The position numbers were made by a program, and so were the translations under genes. Shown in pieces: positions 36,301 to 43,620 of a DNA stretch of 51,390 bases. The stretch comes from Caldilineae bacterium (GTDB lineage Bacteria > Chloroflexota > Anaerolineae > JAAEKA01), in contig JACKBK010000026.1 in the NCBI GenBank assembly GCA_020634555.1, positions 1 to 51,390 on the forward strand, in the 5' to 3' direction. The notes beneath the pieces are model-generated. The model saw only the letters and a program-made list of their open reading frames with translations, was not told the DNA's origin and did not search any database. Numbering within the stretch: position 1 is the stretch's first letter; every line of letters starts with the position of its first letter.

Positions 36301-37799
36301 AGAACCTGTTGGTCATGCGCCAACCCAATGCCGCCGGGATCGCTTTCGATCCTGAGGGCGCTCACCTGGCCATTGCTGCCTTTCTCGCCGATGGAAGCGC
36401 CGTTTCGATCTGGGACAGCGAGACAGGACGGCAGATTGGCTCCATCGGCGTTACCGAGCGCGGTGCTAGAGATTCAGATTACAGTCCCGACGGCGCCTGG
36501 CTGGCTATCGCCGACGGCAGCGGCGACAACGCCATCTGGGACGTGCAAACGGGCAACCGGTTGGCCAGCCTCGACAGCCAGGCGCCGGTCTACTCGATCC
36601 GCTTTAGCCCCGATGGATCGGTCGTCGCCACCGGCGGCGACGACGGTATGGTGCGGTTATGGAACGCCGCCACCGGCGGCCTGCTGCTCAGCCTGCCTGG
36701 ACACGACGGCCTAGTCACCAATCTCGATTTCAGCGCAGACGGCGCTCTGCTGGCCACGGCCAGCATCGACGGAACCACCCGCCTGTGGCATGTCGGCCCT
36801 GCCGGCAGCCGGGAACGGCTAACGCTGCCGGCCCATGACAACGTTGTCTACAGCGTCGATTTCAGCGCAGACGGCAACCGGGTCGCGACATCCAGTTGGG
36901 ACCGGCGCGCCATCATCTGGGACGCCGGCACGGGGGAGCAACTGGCCAGCTTGCCGGAGCACCCGGACAGCATCGCCCGCGTTGCTTTCAGCCCCGATGG
37001 CAACCTGGTGGCCACAGCCGCCTACGACGGGATCGTGCGCCTCTGGGACAGCGTCACGAAGGAGCTTATCCGTGAATTGACGGCCCACGGGCCGCAGGAC
37101 ATCGACGTCGCCTGGGACGCGTCCGGAGAGCGGCTGGTGACCGGCGGCTCCGATGGCACGGTCAAGATCTGGGATGCGAACACGGGCGACCTGCTGCACA
37201 CCCTGGACGGCCACAGCGACCGCATCCATCGGGTGGCGTTCAGCCCCGACGGGCAGATGGTGGCCTCAGCCAGTTGGGACGGCACGGCGAAACTGTGGGA
37301 TGCCGGTTCCGGCGATCTGCTGGCAACGCTGGCCGCCGATGGCGGCCAGGTGAAGTCGGTAGCCTTCAACGCTGACAGCAGCCGCCTGGCCACTGCGCAC
37401 GAGGACGGCACGGCGCGCCTCTGGGACCTCACCACAGGGGATGAGACGCAGCAGCCCGTGGCCGCGCTGACTCTGGTTGGCCACACCGGGTCGGTCTGGG
37501 ACGCGGCCTTCAACCCGGCGGGCGACCGCGTAGCAACACTGAGCTGGGATGGCACGGCAAGGCTCTGGGACGCGACGACCGGCGAGGAGTTGCTGACGCT
37601 ACGCGGCGAGAACAACGGCCCCGATCTGGCGTTCAGCCCCGACGGCCGCCTGCTGGCAACCACCAGCGGCAGTGGCAAGGTCCACGTCTACGCGACAGGT
37701 CTGAATGATCTGCTTGCTCTGGCAAGAGAGCGCGTCACCCGTTCGCTCACCCAGGCAGAGTGCCAGAGATACCTGCATGTAGAAGCCTGCCCGGGGTGA
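33357..37799 (+). CDS. SARP-type BTAD regulator fused to nSTAND NTPase, membrane helix and WD40 propellers
   Basis: 1480 residues from GTG at 33357. Residues 1-90: winged-helix DNA-binding domain (LRFLGHFEVLQNG, ARNNLRQALWRIRKSL). About 95-245: bacterial transcriptional activation domain. About 280-640: nSTAND1 ATPase with GLHYFDEADSALFFGRE, Walker A GASGSGKS (about 314-321) and Walker B LLVIDQFEELF (about 405-415). About 690-750: charged coiled coil. About 757-780: one strongly hydrophobic helix. About 860-1470: 12 or more WD40 repeats (FSPDGxxVATxxxDGTVRLWD) enough for two propellers. A signal-integrating transcriptional activator is the likely role: WD40 senses, NTPase switches, SARP binds direct repeats. 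If the helix spans the membrane, the propellers would be outside. No target is proven. Confidence 0.9.
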   Translation: MLELRFLGHFEVLQNGIQVRLTSRPAQSLLAYLCLNAGKAFRREMLAGMMWPEASETSARNNLRQALWRIRKSLDNGHAGGSDYLLADDISIAFNTEQPYWLDAEALAQPVEPDADTARLAQIVAVYEGELLPGFYDDWTVLERERLQAVFERRMGQLLERLIADRDWVQTAGWADRWIALGNTPEAAYRSLMLAHAALGDLAAMNAAYRRCTETLWHDLGVEPSEQTTALYEKLRNSQLRPAMLGDMSQADTRVAHSAMTALLDVAPAPGEPPFMGLHYFDEADSALFFGRERLVAELVGLLRTGQPFLAVIGASGSGKSSLIRAGLMPALTGKADAAPDSQAVAQWQQVAILTPTAHPLAALAATLLPHSEPQQVEALAAAFSGDPAQLNAFLQDTAQTEGRWLLVIDQFEELFTLCRSAEERRAFVDGLMTTVATATATLTLVIAVRADFYAQCGQYPALRQALAAHQSFIGPMNAEELRRAIEAPAAQGGWEFEPGLVDLILRDTGEEPGALPLLSHALLETWLRRRGRVLTLQAYAEAGGVHGAIARTAETVYNHRVPPEQQPLVRSILLRLTELGDDAVDTRRQATLDELASHTRSQEEVRNILHILSDARLITVDQDTVEIAHEALIREWPTLRGWLADDREGLRLHRHLTDAAQAWEEMDRDPGELYSGARLAQAQEWADGHPGEINALEHQFLAASVERAEHRDRELAAQQARELAAVRELAETQRQKAEMEGRLAEERRQALVQLRRRALLLTAALAVALLLAGLALFLRAEVQQAVLRADANALRAEQEKQIAFSRELAAAAVSNLPLDPERSILLAMAAISQTRDADLPAPKEAEEALHQALITSRLWRTLPGPYGVAFSPDGTQLATGGPDSSTIVRDVASGQTVLSFTGHSGDRHGVGVRYSPDGSRLVTASADGMAAVWDATSGTELLRLRGHIANIYEATFSPDGRRIATSSADGTVRLWDAATGENLLVMRQPNAAGIAFDPEGAHLAIAAFLADGSAVSIWDSETGRQIGSIGVTERGARDSDYSPDGAWLAIADGSGDNAIWDVQTGNRLASLDSQAPVYSIRFSPDGSVVATGGDDGMVRLWNAATGGLLLSLPGHDGLVTNLDFSADGALLATASIDGTTRLWHVGPAGSRERLTLPAHDNVVYSVDFSADGNRVATSSWDRRAIIWDAGTGEQLASLPEHPDSIARVAFSPDGNLVATAAYDGIVRLWDSVTKELIRELTAHGPQDIDVAWDASGERLVTGGSDGTVKIWDANTGDLLHTLDGHSDRIHRVAFSPDGQMVASASWDGTAKLWDAGSGDLLATLAADGGQVKSVAFNADSSRLATAHEDGTARLWDLTTGDETQQPVAALTLVGHTGSVWDAAFNPAGDRVATLSWDGTARLWDATTGEELLTLRGENNGPDLAFSPDGRLLATTSGSGKVHVYATGLNDLLALARERVTRSLTQAECQRYLHVEACPG

Positions 37800-37839
37800 A
37801 CCTGCTTTTCTTCCCCTAAAACCGGTTTGAGAAACCTCG

Positions 37840-39069
37840 TCAGACTCGCGGACTGTTCATATCTCGCAGCCACACGCTTACTTGCTCCGGCTGCATCGTC
37901 TCCTGCACGACGCGCACCAGCTCCGCCGTCAGCGCGTCGAGGTCGGTCTCATCGCGAGCGGTGAGGGCGAACTGCGCCAGCACCTGCTGGGCGTCGTACT
38001 TCTTGCGGAAGAATCGACGATCGATCCAGTCCTGAATGCGCCGGCGCAACGGCGTGAACAGCGCTGCGATGATCAACGTCGAGACTACGACTGCCAGCGG
38101 GGAACGCTCAATGCCCGTCAGTGTGCCCAGCACCCCCTGAAGCAGGATCACGCTGCCGAAGTACACCAGCGCCAACAACACCGTCAACGCCGCGTAGACC
38201 AGTGTCTTGCGGATAATGACGTCAATGTCGTAGAGCCGGTAGCGCAGGATTGCGATCGCGATGGCGACCGGTAAGGCGAGAATCGCGACAGTAAGCAGCA
38301 GATTGCCCCAGGCGTCGCTGGTGGCATCGGGAGACGTCAGGTAGAACGTCAACGCGTAGGCTACCACCAAAAATGCGCCGGCGAAGAGCAGCCACTTGAT
38401 TTGCTCCCGCTCGACGGCTGAACCGCGACGGAAGCGTACAAACAGCGAGACGACGCTGGCCCCGACCACAGTGACCAGGCCGATGCCCCAAACTATCAGA
38501 AACGGTCCATTGACCCATTCCAAAGGGATGAACCCAACCGGGTTGGGCAACATCCAGGATTCGTCGAAGGGGCCAAGCGGTGTGACGAGAGAGATCAGGG
38601 CAATAAAGAACACGGCCATGCCTACGGCCAGCCAGTTCACCCATCGCCAGCGCGGGGTCGGCGGCCGTCCAGTGGGAAAGTGCAGAGGGATCAGAAAGAT
38701 CGCGAAGATAAGCGGCACCCAGGACCAGTTGTCCACGGCCGCCAGTAGCCATATGCCAGGTGTGAATGTTGACGGTTCAGGTATCGTTCCAAGAATGGTC
38801 GCTGTCGGTATAATAGCTGCAAGCCCGACCAATAGCATCAGCCAGCCGACCCGATTGCCGGGCTGGCGGTTGATGATCAGCGCCGCCAAAACGGCGTACA
38901 ACGACGGTATTGCCACTCCCCAGGCAAGGTCGGACGCCCAGGCGCCCAGCGATACCGGAGGATTTTGTTGCACGGTGAGCGGCAACTGCCCCAACGCGAC
39001 CACCACGACCAGCAGGGCCAGCACCCAGGCGAGACGTCCAAACCAGCTTTCCCGTTTCGAAATACTCAT
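37840..39069 (-). CDS. Multi-pass membrane protein with sensor-kinase-like tail, family copy B
   Basis: 409 residues; AAGGG precedes the ATG at 39069. About ten membrane helices, the conserved LRYRLYDIDVIIRKTLVYA loop, then RRRIQDWIDRRFFRKKYDAQ and the tail PEQVSVWLRDMNSPRV. No kinase domain follows. It starts 7 bases after the P450 stop codon and must be co-transcribed with it; a membrane partner or sensor for the P450 pathway is possible but unproven. Confidence 0.82.
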   Translation of the reverse strand: MSISKRESWFGRLAWVLALLVVVVALGQLPLTVQQNPPVSLGAWASDLAWGVAIPSLYAVLAALIINRQPGNRVGWLMLLVGLAAIIPTATILGTIPEPSTFTPGIWLLAAVDNWSWVPLIFAIFLIPLHFPTGRPPTPRWRWVNWLAVGMAVFFIALISLVTPLGPFDESWMLPNPVGFIPLEWVNGPFLIVWGIGLVTVVGASVVSLFVRFRRGSAVEREQIKWLLFAGAFLVVAYALTFYLTSPDATSDAWGNLLLTVAILALPVAIAIAILRYRLYDIDVIIRKTLVYAALTVLLALVYFGSVILLQGVLGTLTGIERSPLAVVVSTLIIAALFTPLRRRIQDWIDRRFFRKKYDAQQVLAQFALTARDETDLDALTAELVRVVQETMQPEQVSVWLRDMNSPRV

Positions 39070-39076
39070 GCATCCC

Positions 39077-40489
39077 TTACCTTTGATTTGCGCTCCGCGG
39101 CTGAAGCAGCATCGGCAGCCCGCCGTCCGGACGCAAGGTCGTCTCCGGCCTCGGCCTGACAGTAACTCCGGCCGGAAGCTGCAATTGGTAACTTTGCGCC
39201 ACCGTTGCCAGGATCAGCGTCGCCTCCATCAGCGCAAAGGTGTTGCCAATGCACTGGTGCGGCCCGCCGCCGAAGGGCATGTAGGCAAAGCGCGGCCGGT
39301 CGTGCGCCATGTCGGGATCGAACCGCTCCGGGTTGAAGCGGTACGGCTCATGCCACCAGGCCGGCAGGTGATGCATGACGTAGGGGCTGACGGCGACCGC
39401 CGCGCCGGCCGGGATGCGATAACCGCAGATCACGTCCTCGGCCACCGCCTGGCGGTTGGTGATCCACGCCGGCGGGTAAAGCCGCAACGTCTCGTCGATG
39501 ACCATGCGCGTGTAACGCAAGTTGGCGACATCGCTGATCTCAGGGGCGCGGCCGCCCAGCACCTCAGACAGCTCGGCGTGCAGCATTGCCTCTGCCTGCG
39601 GATGTCGCGCCAACAGGTAGAACGCCCAGGTCAGCGCCACCGCGGTCGTCTCGTGTCCCGCCACAAAGATCGTGACCACCTCGTCGCGCAGCTGCTTGTC
39701 GGACATGCCCTCGCCAGTGTCCGCGTCACGTGCCTCCATCAACATCGCCAGCAGGTCGTCGTGTTCCGGTTCACCGGTCGCCTCAGCCGCACGCCGGCGC
39801 TCGATAATACCCAGCACCACGTCATCGACGGTTCCCATGGCGGCCAGCGTGCGCCGGTTGCGTAGCGTAGGCCAACGCAGCGACGGGTAGAACGGGATCA
39901 TGAAACGGAAGTTGATGTCGGACAACAGCACCGTGATCGCCTGGCTGACGGCGTGCGTATCCTCGTCCAGCCGGTTGCCAAACATCGTCTCGCTGATGAT
40001 CGCCATCGTCAGTCCGGTCAACTCCTCAGCAACGTCCAGGGGCCTTTCTCGGTCGCCGCGTACCTCCCAGCGCGCCAGCATCTCCAGCGTGCGCCGGGTC
40101 ATCACCCCGCCAAAGCCGTCGATGCGCCGCCGGTGAAAGGTCGGCTGCATCAGCCGCCGCTGGCGCAGCCACAGGTCGCCTTCGCTTGTGAACAGGCCGT
40201 CGCCGCCCACCATGCGGATGATGTCAAACAGATCGCCTTTGAGGTAGTTATGGCGGTTGTCCTGGAGGATCCGTTGCACGCCGTCCGGGTGGTTGATCTG
40301 GTAGAAGGTCACGTTGCCCAACCGGTAGCGGGCCACATCGCCGTATCGGGCTGCCGTGCTCATCAAAAAAGCCAGCGGATCGTGCTGCAACTGCCAGGTG
40401 TTGCCAAGTACAACGCTGCCCCGCGGACCGGCCGCCTCGCGGCCCCGATCATACACGCCCGCTGATGAGTTCGAAGCTGTAGTAGTCAT
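39077..40489 (-). CDS. Cytochrome P450
   Basis: 470 residues from ATG at 40489, with AAGGAG 7 bases upstream. I-helix AGHETTAVAL, K-helix ETLR, heme-binding loop FGGGPHQCIGN with ligand Cys413. N-terminus has no membrane anchor, so it is a soluble bacterial P450 using a separate electron donor. Overall pattern is like fatty-acid or terpene oxidising P450s, but substrate cannot be told. Under shared promoter site 3; followed by membrane protein copy B. Rieske and flavin proteins lie about 2-4 kb upstream on the same strand and could be a redox supply, which is only a guess. Confidence 0.95.
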   Translation of the reverse strand: MTTTASNSSAGVYDRGREAAGPRGSVVLGNTWQLQHDPLAFLMSTAARYGDVARYRLGNVTFYQINHPDGVQRILQDNRHNYLKGDLFDIIRMVGGDGLFTSEGDLWLRQRRLMQPTFHRRRIDGFGGVMTRRTLEMLARWEVRGDRERPLDVAEELTGLTMAIISETMFGNRLDEDTHAVSQAITVLLSDINFRFMIPFYPSLRWPTLRNRRTLAAMGTVDDVVLGIIERRRAAEATGEPEHDDLLAMLMEARDADTGEGMSDKQLRDEVVTIFVAGHETTAVALTWAFYLLARHPQAEAMLHAELSEVLGGRAPEISDVANLRYTRMVIDETLRLYPPAWITNRQAVAEDVICGYRIPAGAAVAVSPYVMHHLPAWWHEPYRFNPERFDPDMAHDRPRFAYMPFGGGPHQCIGNTFALMEATLILATVAQSYQLQLPAGVTVRPRPETTLRPDGGLPMLLQPRSANQR

Positions 40490-40512
40490 TGTCGATCTCC
40501 TTTGCCATACAA

Positions 40513-40553
40513 TATCACCCAACCGTCCGCCAATCGTTACGAACACCGTTACG
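40513..40553 (-). promoter_or_regulatory. Shared promoter signature, site 3 (P450 operon)
   Basis: Minus strand: CGTAAC (40548-40553), CGTAAC (40536-40541), GGAC (40525-40528), GATA (40513-40516), gaps 6, 7 and 8. GATA is 23 bases before the P450 ATG, leaving room for a short leader with its AAGGAG. Confidence 0.7.
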
Positions 40554-40735
40554 AATCGGTTAAACGTAAAGCTGCCCCGCCTTGCGGCTAACTATGGACT
40601 TCTCCCCGCCAGCTTTCCTAGGCCGGCCTGCTGTACCTGGCCTGGCTCCAGGTCCAGGTATTCACGGCTGGTCTTCTCACCCAACACAACGCCCATACGA
40701 CCGGTAGTTACCTTGCTGCTTGGACACGTTAACCG
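40554..40735 (-). other. Gap with a possible short coding remnant
   Basis: No full gene. A minus-strand frame (40592-40696) reads MGVVLGEKTSREYLDLEPGQ and on to a stop, with codon use like a real gene, but no start signal and no family I recognise. Confidence 0.3.
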
Positions 40736-40819
40736 CTACTTCGTATTCCAGCCCGAAAGGCCTCGTCCGCCATTCGGGCTTTTTGTATCACGCAGCCACA
40801 CGCTGACATGGTTCGATTG
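40736..40819 (-). pseudogene. Tail-only remnant of the membrane protein family
   Basis: About 8 bases after the phosphotransferase stop codon, the DNA encodes HVSVWLRDTKSPNGG, the last residues of the family tail, in another frame. All upstream parts of that gene are gone. Confidence 0.6.
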
Positions 40820-40827
40820 AGTGGCGT

Positions 40828-41916
40828 TCAGTCGGGCCAGAGAGCGCTGCACTCCAGGTCGTCGCAGGCGGTGAGGGAGCGTTGCAGCATCGGCATCCAG
40901 ATATGCGCCATGCTCAAATGTGGGCCGCCGCGGCACCACTCGGTCGCGATATAGACGCCCATGGAGGCGCAAAGCCGGTAATCGTCGAACAACCGCTCCC
41001 AGGAATAGCCCCGTACACCTCTCTCGATCAGGCGAGCGTGGTAGTGCTCCAGGATCTGGATCTCCCACCGCCGGCGTAGCTCGATGGGCAAGTCCACCAC
41101 CAAGGCATAGGCCAGGTCATAGACGCCCAGCCAGGTCGTCAGGCTCCAGTCGAAGGGCTGGCGGTCGATGATGTACACCGGACGGTGGCCCTCGCGCGGC
41201 ACCATGATGTTGGTGCAGTTCGCATCGCCGTGAATCAGGGCAAAGCCATCGAGGTCTTGTGCGCGGACAATCAGCGCCTGCAAGTGCCGGGTGAACAGCG
41301 CCTGCATCAATTCCGGCCAGTGTGGCTTAAGCTGGTCCGGAAAGTATTCAACGATGTTGTCCACACCAGGCTCGGCGACCGCGACAAAGCGCCGGATGTG
41401 GGCCGCGTCATGGATCGGCGCGCCAGCCTCCGCCAGCGCCTGCTCTCCCCACCAGCGGGCGTGCAGCGTGGCCAGTCCCTCCGCCAGCACCAGACCATAT
41501 TCGAGCGTCGGTTCTTTGTCGAGCGCCGTAACGTGGGTAGATGAGACATCATCCAGCAGCAGGTGATAGCGCTGCAACGCCGATGAGTACTGGCCGTCGT
41601 AGCAGCGCAGCAGCGGCGCGTCGGGCACGTCTAGGTAGTCGCGGGTGTAGTAATGCACCTCGGATGGCCCGAAGAACTCGTCGTCGTCCAGGTCAGTATT
41701 GACCATTTTAAGGAACAGCCGCTCCGGCTGCTCGCCCGCGGCATCCGCGGAATAGCGCATCTGCAGCGTACCACTGGTAGACCAGTTGCCGCGCCCCGCG
41801 GACACGTCGAACGCGGCCACCGCACCGCTCGTCAACGCGCCGCCACTACGATGGAGAATGGCCGTGAGCCATTCAGGGGTAACCTGGTCGATGCTGGTGA
41901 TTACGTGGCTTTGCAT
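40828..41916 (-). CDS. Phosphotransferase of the APH / ecdysteroid-kinase-like family
   Basis: 362 residues from ATG at 41916 (AAGGAG 5 bases upstream). Kinase-like fold: Lys70 in LFLKMV, catalytic HGDANCTN (His229, Asp231) and metal-binding Asp251 in IIDRQPFDW. The family phosphorylates small-molecule hydroxyls, including aminoglycosides, choline and steroids. The IDRQ form and the long N-terminal domain fit the EcKinase-like group more than classic resistance enzymes. Located between the flavoprotein gene and the P450 gene on the same strand. Confidence 0.85.
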   Translation of the reverse strand: MQSHVITSIDQVTPEWLTAILHRSGGALTSGAVAAFDVSAGRGNWSTSGTLQMRYSADAAGEQPERLFLKMVNTDLDDDEFFGPSEVHYYTRDYLDVPDAPLLRCYDGQYSSALQRYHLLLDDVSSTHVTALDKEPTLEYGLVLAEGLATLHARWWGEQALAEAGAPIHDAAHIRRFVAVAEPGVDNIVEYFPDQLKPHWPELMQALFTRHLQALIVRAQDLDGFALIHGDANCTNIMVPREGHRPVYIIDRQPFDWSLTTWLGVYDLAYALVVDLPIELRRRWEIQILEHYHARLIERGVRGYSWERLFDDYRLCASMGVYIATEWCRGGPHLSMAHIWMPMLQRSLTACDDLECSALWPD

Positions 41917-42015
41917 GGTTCTCCTTGCAATTGCAGGTACTTCAACAACAAGACTTCGATAGTGCGACATCTGAACGATGATTGAAATCAGCCTCTGACA
42001 GGAAAATCAGCCTGG

Positions 42016-43494
42016 CTATCCAGCGCTTTGACCCAACACCCCGGCCCGCTGCTCCCATTCTCCAGGCGCACGGCCCAGCGAGCGCCACTCCGGCGTCAAC
42101 GGCATGACGCCCAGTTCCGCCACGATGCGCCGCGCGGCCAGCCCCAGGATCGCGGTAAAGGTCGGATAGGCGATCTGCAGCTCAGCCAGTTGCTCCACCC
42201 ACATGCTGGCAGCCATGCCGGCCGCGACGATGTGTACGATCTCCAGCGCCTGCTCGCCGATCACATGCGCGCCAACCATGCGGTGCGTCTCGCTGTCCAC
42301 GATCAGCTTGCAGAAGCCCTCGGTGCGGCCATCGATCACCGCCCGATCCATGTCGGCATAGGATACGACAGCCACGGCGACGCTGCGATCCTGGCGCGCC
42401 TGCTCTTCAGTCAGTCCCACACTGGCATACTCCGGCTGCGTGAACCCGCCATGCGGCACAATCTGGTGCTCGCGGCGGGCGTCGCCGTCCAGCAGCGCGT
42501 TCTCAACCGCGATGCGCGCCTCGTAGCCGGCGCTCTGTACCAGCATCATGCGCCCGTCGATGTCGCCGGCGGCGTAGATGTGCGGCGCGGAGGTGCGACA
42601 CGTGTCATCGGTGATGACGTAGCGACCGTTGGTTTCCACCCCGACCGCGGCCAAGTTTAGCCCATCCAGGTTACCCAACCAGCCGGTGGACAGCACTACA
42701 GCTTCAGCCGCCAGGGTTTCCGTCCCGCTGCCGGATTTGTACACAAGCGCCAGCCCGCCGCTTGTCCGTTCGATGCGTTCGATCCCGCCGATCCCTGTGA
42801 TTATGTCGATGCCGCGCCGGGCGAACGTTTCGGCCATGGTCTGCGACACGAGGTCGTCCTCGACGGTCAGGATGCGCGGCGCGATGTCCAGCACCGTCAC
42901 CCGGGCGGCAAACGCGTTGAAGATGGTGGCGAGCTGGCAGCCGGTCGCCGCTCCACCGACGATAGCAAGCGAACGTGGCAAGTCATGCAGCCGCCAGATG
43001 TCGCTATGAGTCAGCGCCAGCTCCTCGCCGGGAAAGTCCAGGCGCCGCGCCCGTCCGCCGGCCGCCAGGATGAACTTCTCGCCGCGGAAACGGCGGCCAT
43101 CGGGAACCTGGACGGTGTGCGGATCGACGAAGCGCGCCTCGCCGACGCCGGCGAAGACCTGCGCACCCGACGATTCGAGGTGTGCGATGAGTTGCTTCTT
43201 CTCATGGATGTCGTAGACGATGGCCTGGGTGCGCGCCAGCAACGCGCGGAAGTCCAGCTCCGGTCGCGGGACGGTCATTCCGTAGTCGGCGTACTGGCCG
43301 GCATTGCTCATCAGCCGCGCCGCGCGGGCCATCACCCGCGTCGGCACGCAGCCGTCGTTGGTGCAGGTACCGCCCATCGCGCCGCGCTCGATCAACGCGA
43401 CCGACGCGCCCAGCTCGCGGCCGCGCAGCGCAGCAGTCGCGCCGGCCGGTCCACCGCCGATAACGATGAGGTCGAAGGATGGTAGATTGGTCAT
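42016..43494 (-). CDS. FAD-dependent pyridine nucleotide-disulfide oxidoreductase
   Basis: 492 residues, class I layout: FAD fold IGGGPAGA (12-19), redox disulfide Cys44-TNDG-Cys49 in GGTCTNDGCVPT, NAD(P) fold VGGAATG (about 190), FAD-binding AAGDIDG, and the C-terminal dimer domain. Differences from lipoamide dehydrogenase: the NAD(P)-fold loop lacks its third Gly and usual Glu (GGAATGCQ), and the C-terminal HPTxxE active-site dyad is YPTFTAIL, so no His-Glu base. It is more like mercuric-reductase-type or unassigned reductases. It lies downstream of the globin-Rieske gene with 122 bases between them, suggesting it supplies electrons to that protein. Confidence 0.9.
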   Translation of the reverse strand: MTNLPSFDLIVIGGGPAGATAALRGRELGASVALIERGAMGGTCTNDGCVPTRVMARAARLMSNAGQYADYGMTVPRPELDFRALLARTQAIVYDIHEKKQLIAHLESSGAQVFAGVGEARFVDPHTVQVPDGRRFRGEKFILAAGGRARRLDFPGEELALTHSDIWRLHDLPRSLAIVGGAATGCQLATIFNAFAARVTVLDIAPRILTVEDDLVSQTMAETFARRGIDIITGIGGIERIERTSGGLALVYKSGSGTETLAAEAVVLSTGWLGNLDGLNLAAVGVETNGRYVITDDTCRTSAPHIYAAGDIDGRMMLVQSAGYEARIAVENALLDGDARREHQIVPHGGFTQPEYASVGLTEEQARQDRSVAVAVVSYADMDRAVIDGRTEGFCKLIVDSETHRMVGAHVIGEQALEIVHIVAAGMAASMWVEQLAELQIAYPTFTAILGLAARRIVAELGVMPLTPEWRSLGRAPGEWEQRAGVLGQSAG

Positions 43495-43560
43495 GGGTAA
43501 ATTGGTGGATTAGTAAGTTAGTAGGCTGGTTTTCCTACGTCCAATCGCGGTATCCATGTC

Positions 43561-43620
43561 GTAGCATAGCCCCTTGTGGGCGTTCCGGGATCCACGAACG
43601 GACACATGGCCCTATCCTAC
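43561..43620. repeat. Palindromic dispersed repeat, copy 2
   Basis: Inverted copy of the 3713-3774 element, with arms GTAGCATAGC and GCCCTATCCTAC and the shared centre GGGCGTTCCGGGATCC. Its end supplies the stop codon region of the globin-Rieske gene (stop at 43617-43619). Confidence 0.75.

Noticed and set aside
40750..40784. Plus-strand hairpin AGCCCGAA/TTCGGGCT followed by TTTTT, looking like a terminator
   Set aside because: No plus-strand gene ends here, and the sequence is explained by the decayed membrane-family tail on the minus strand.
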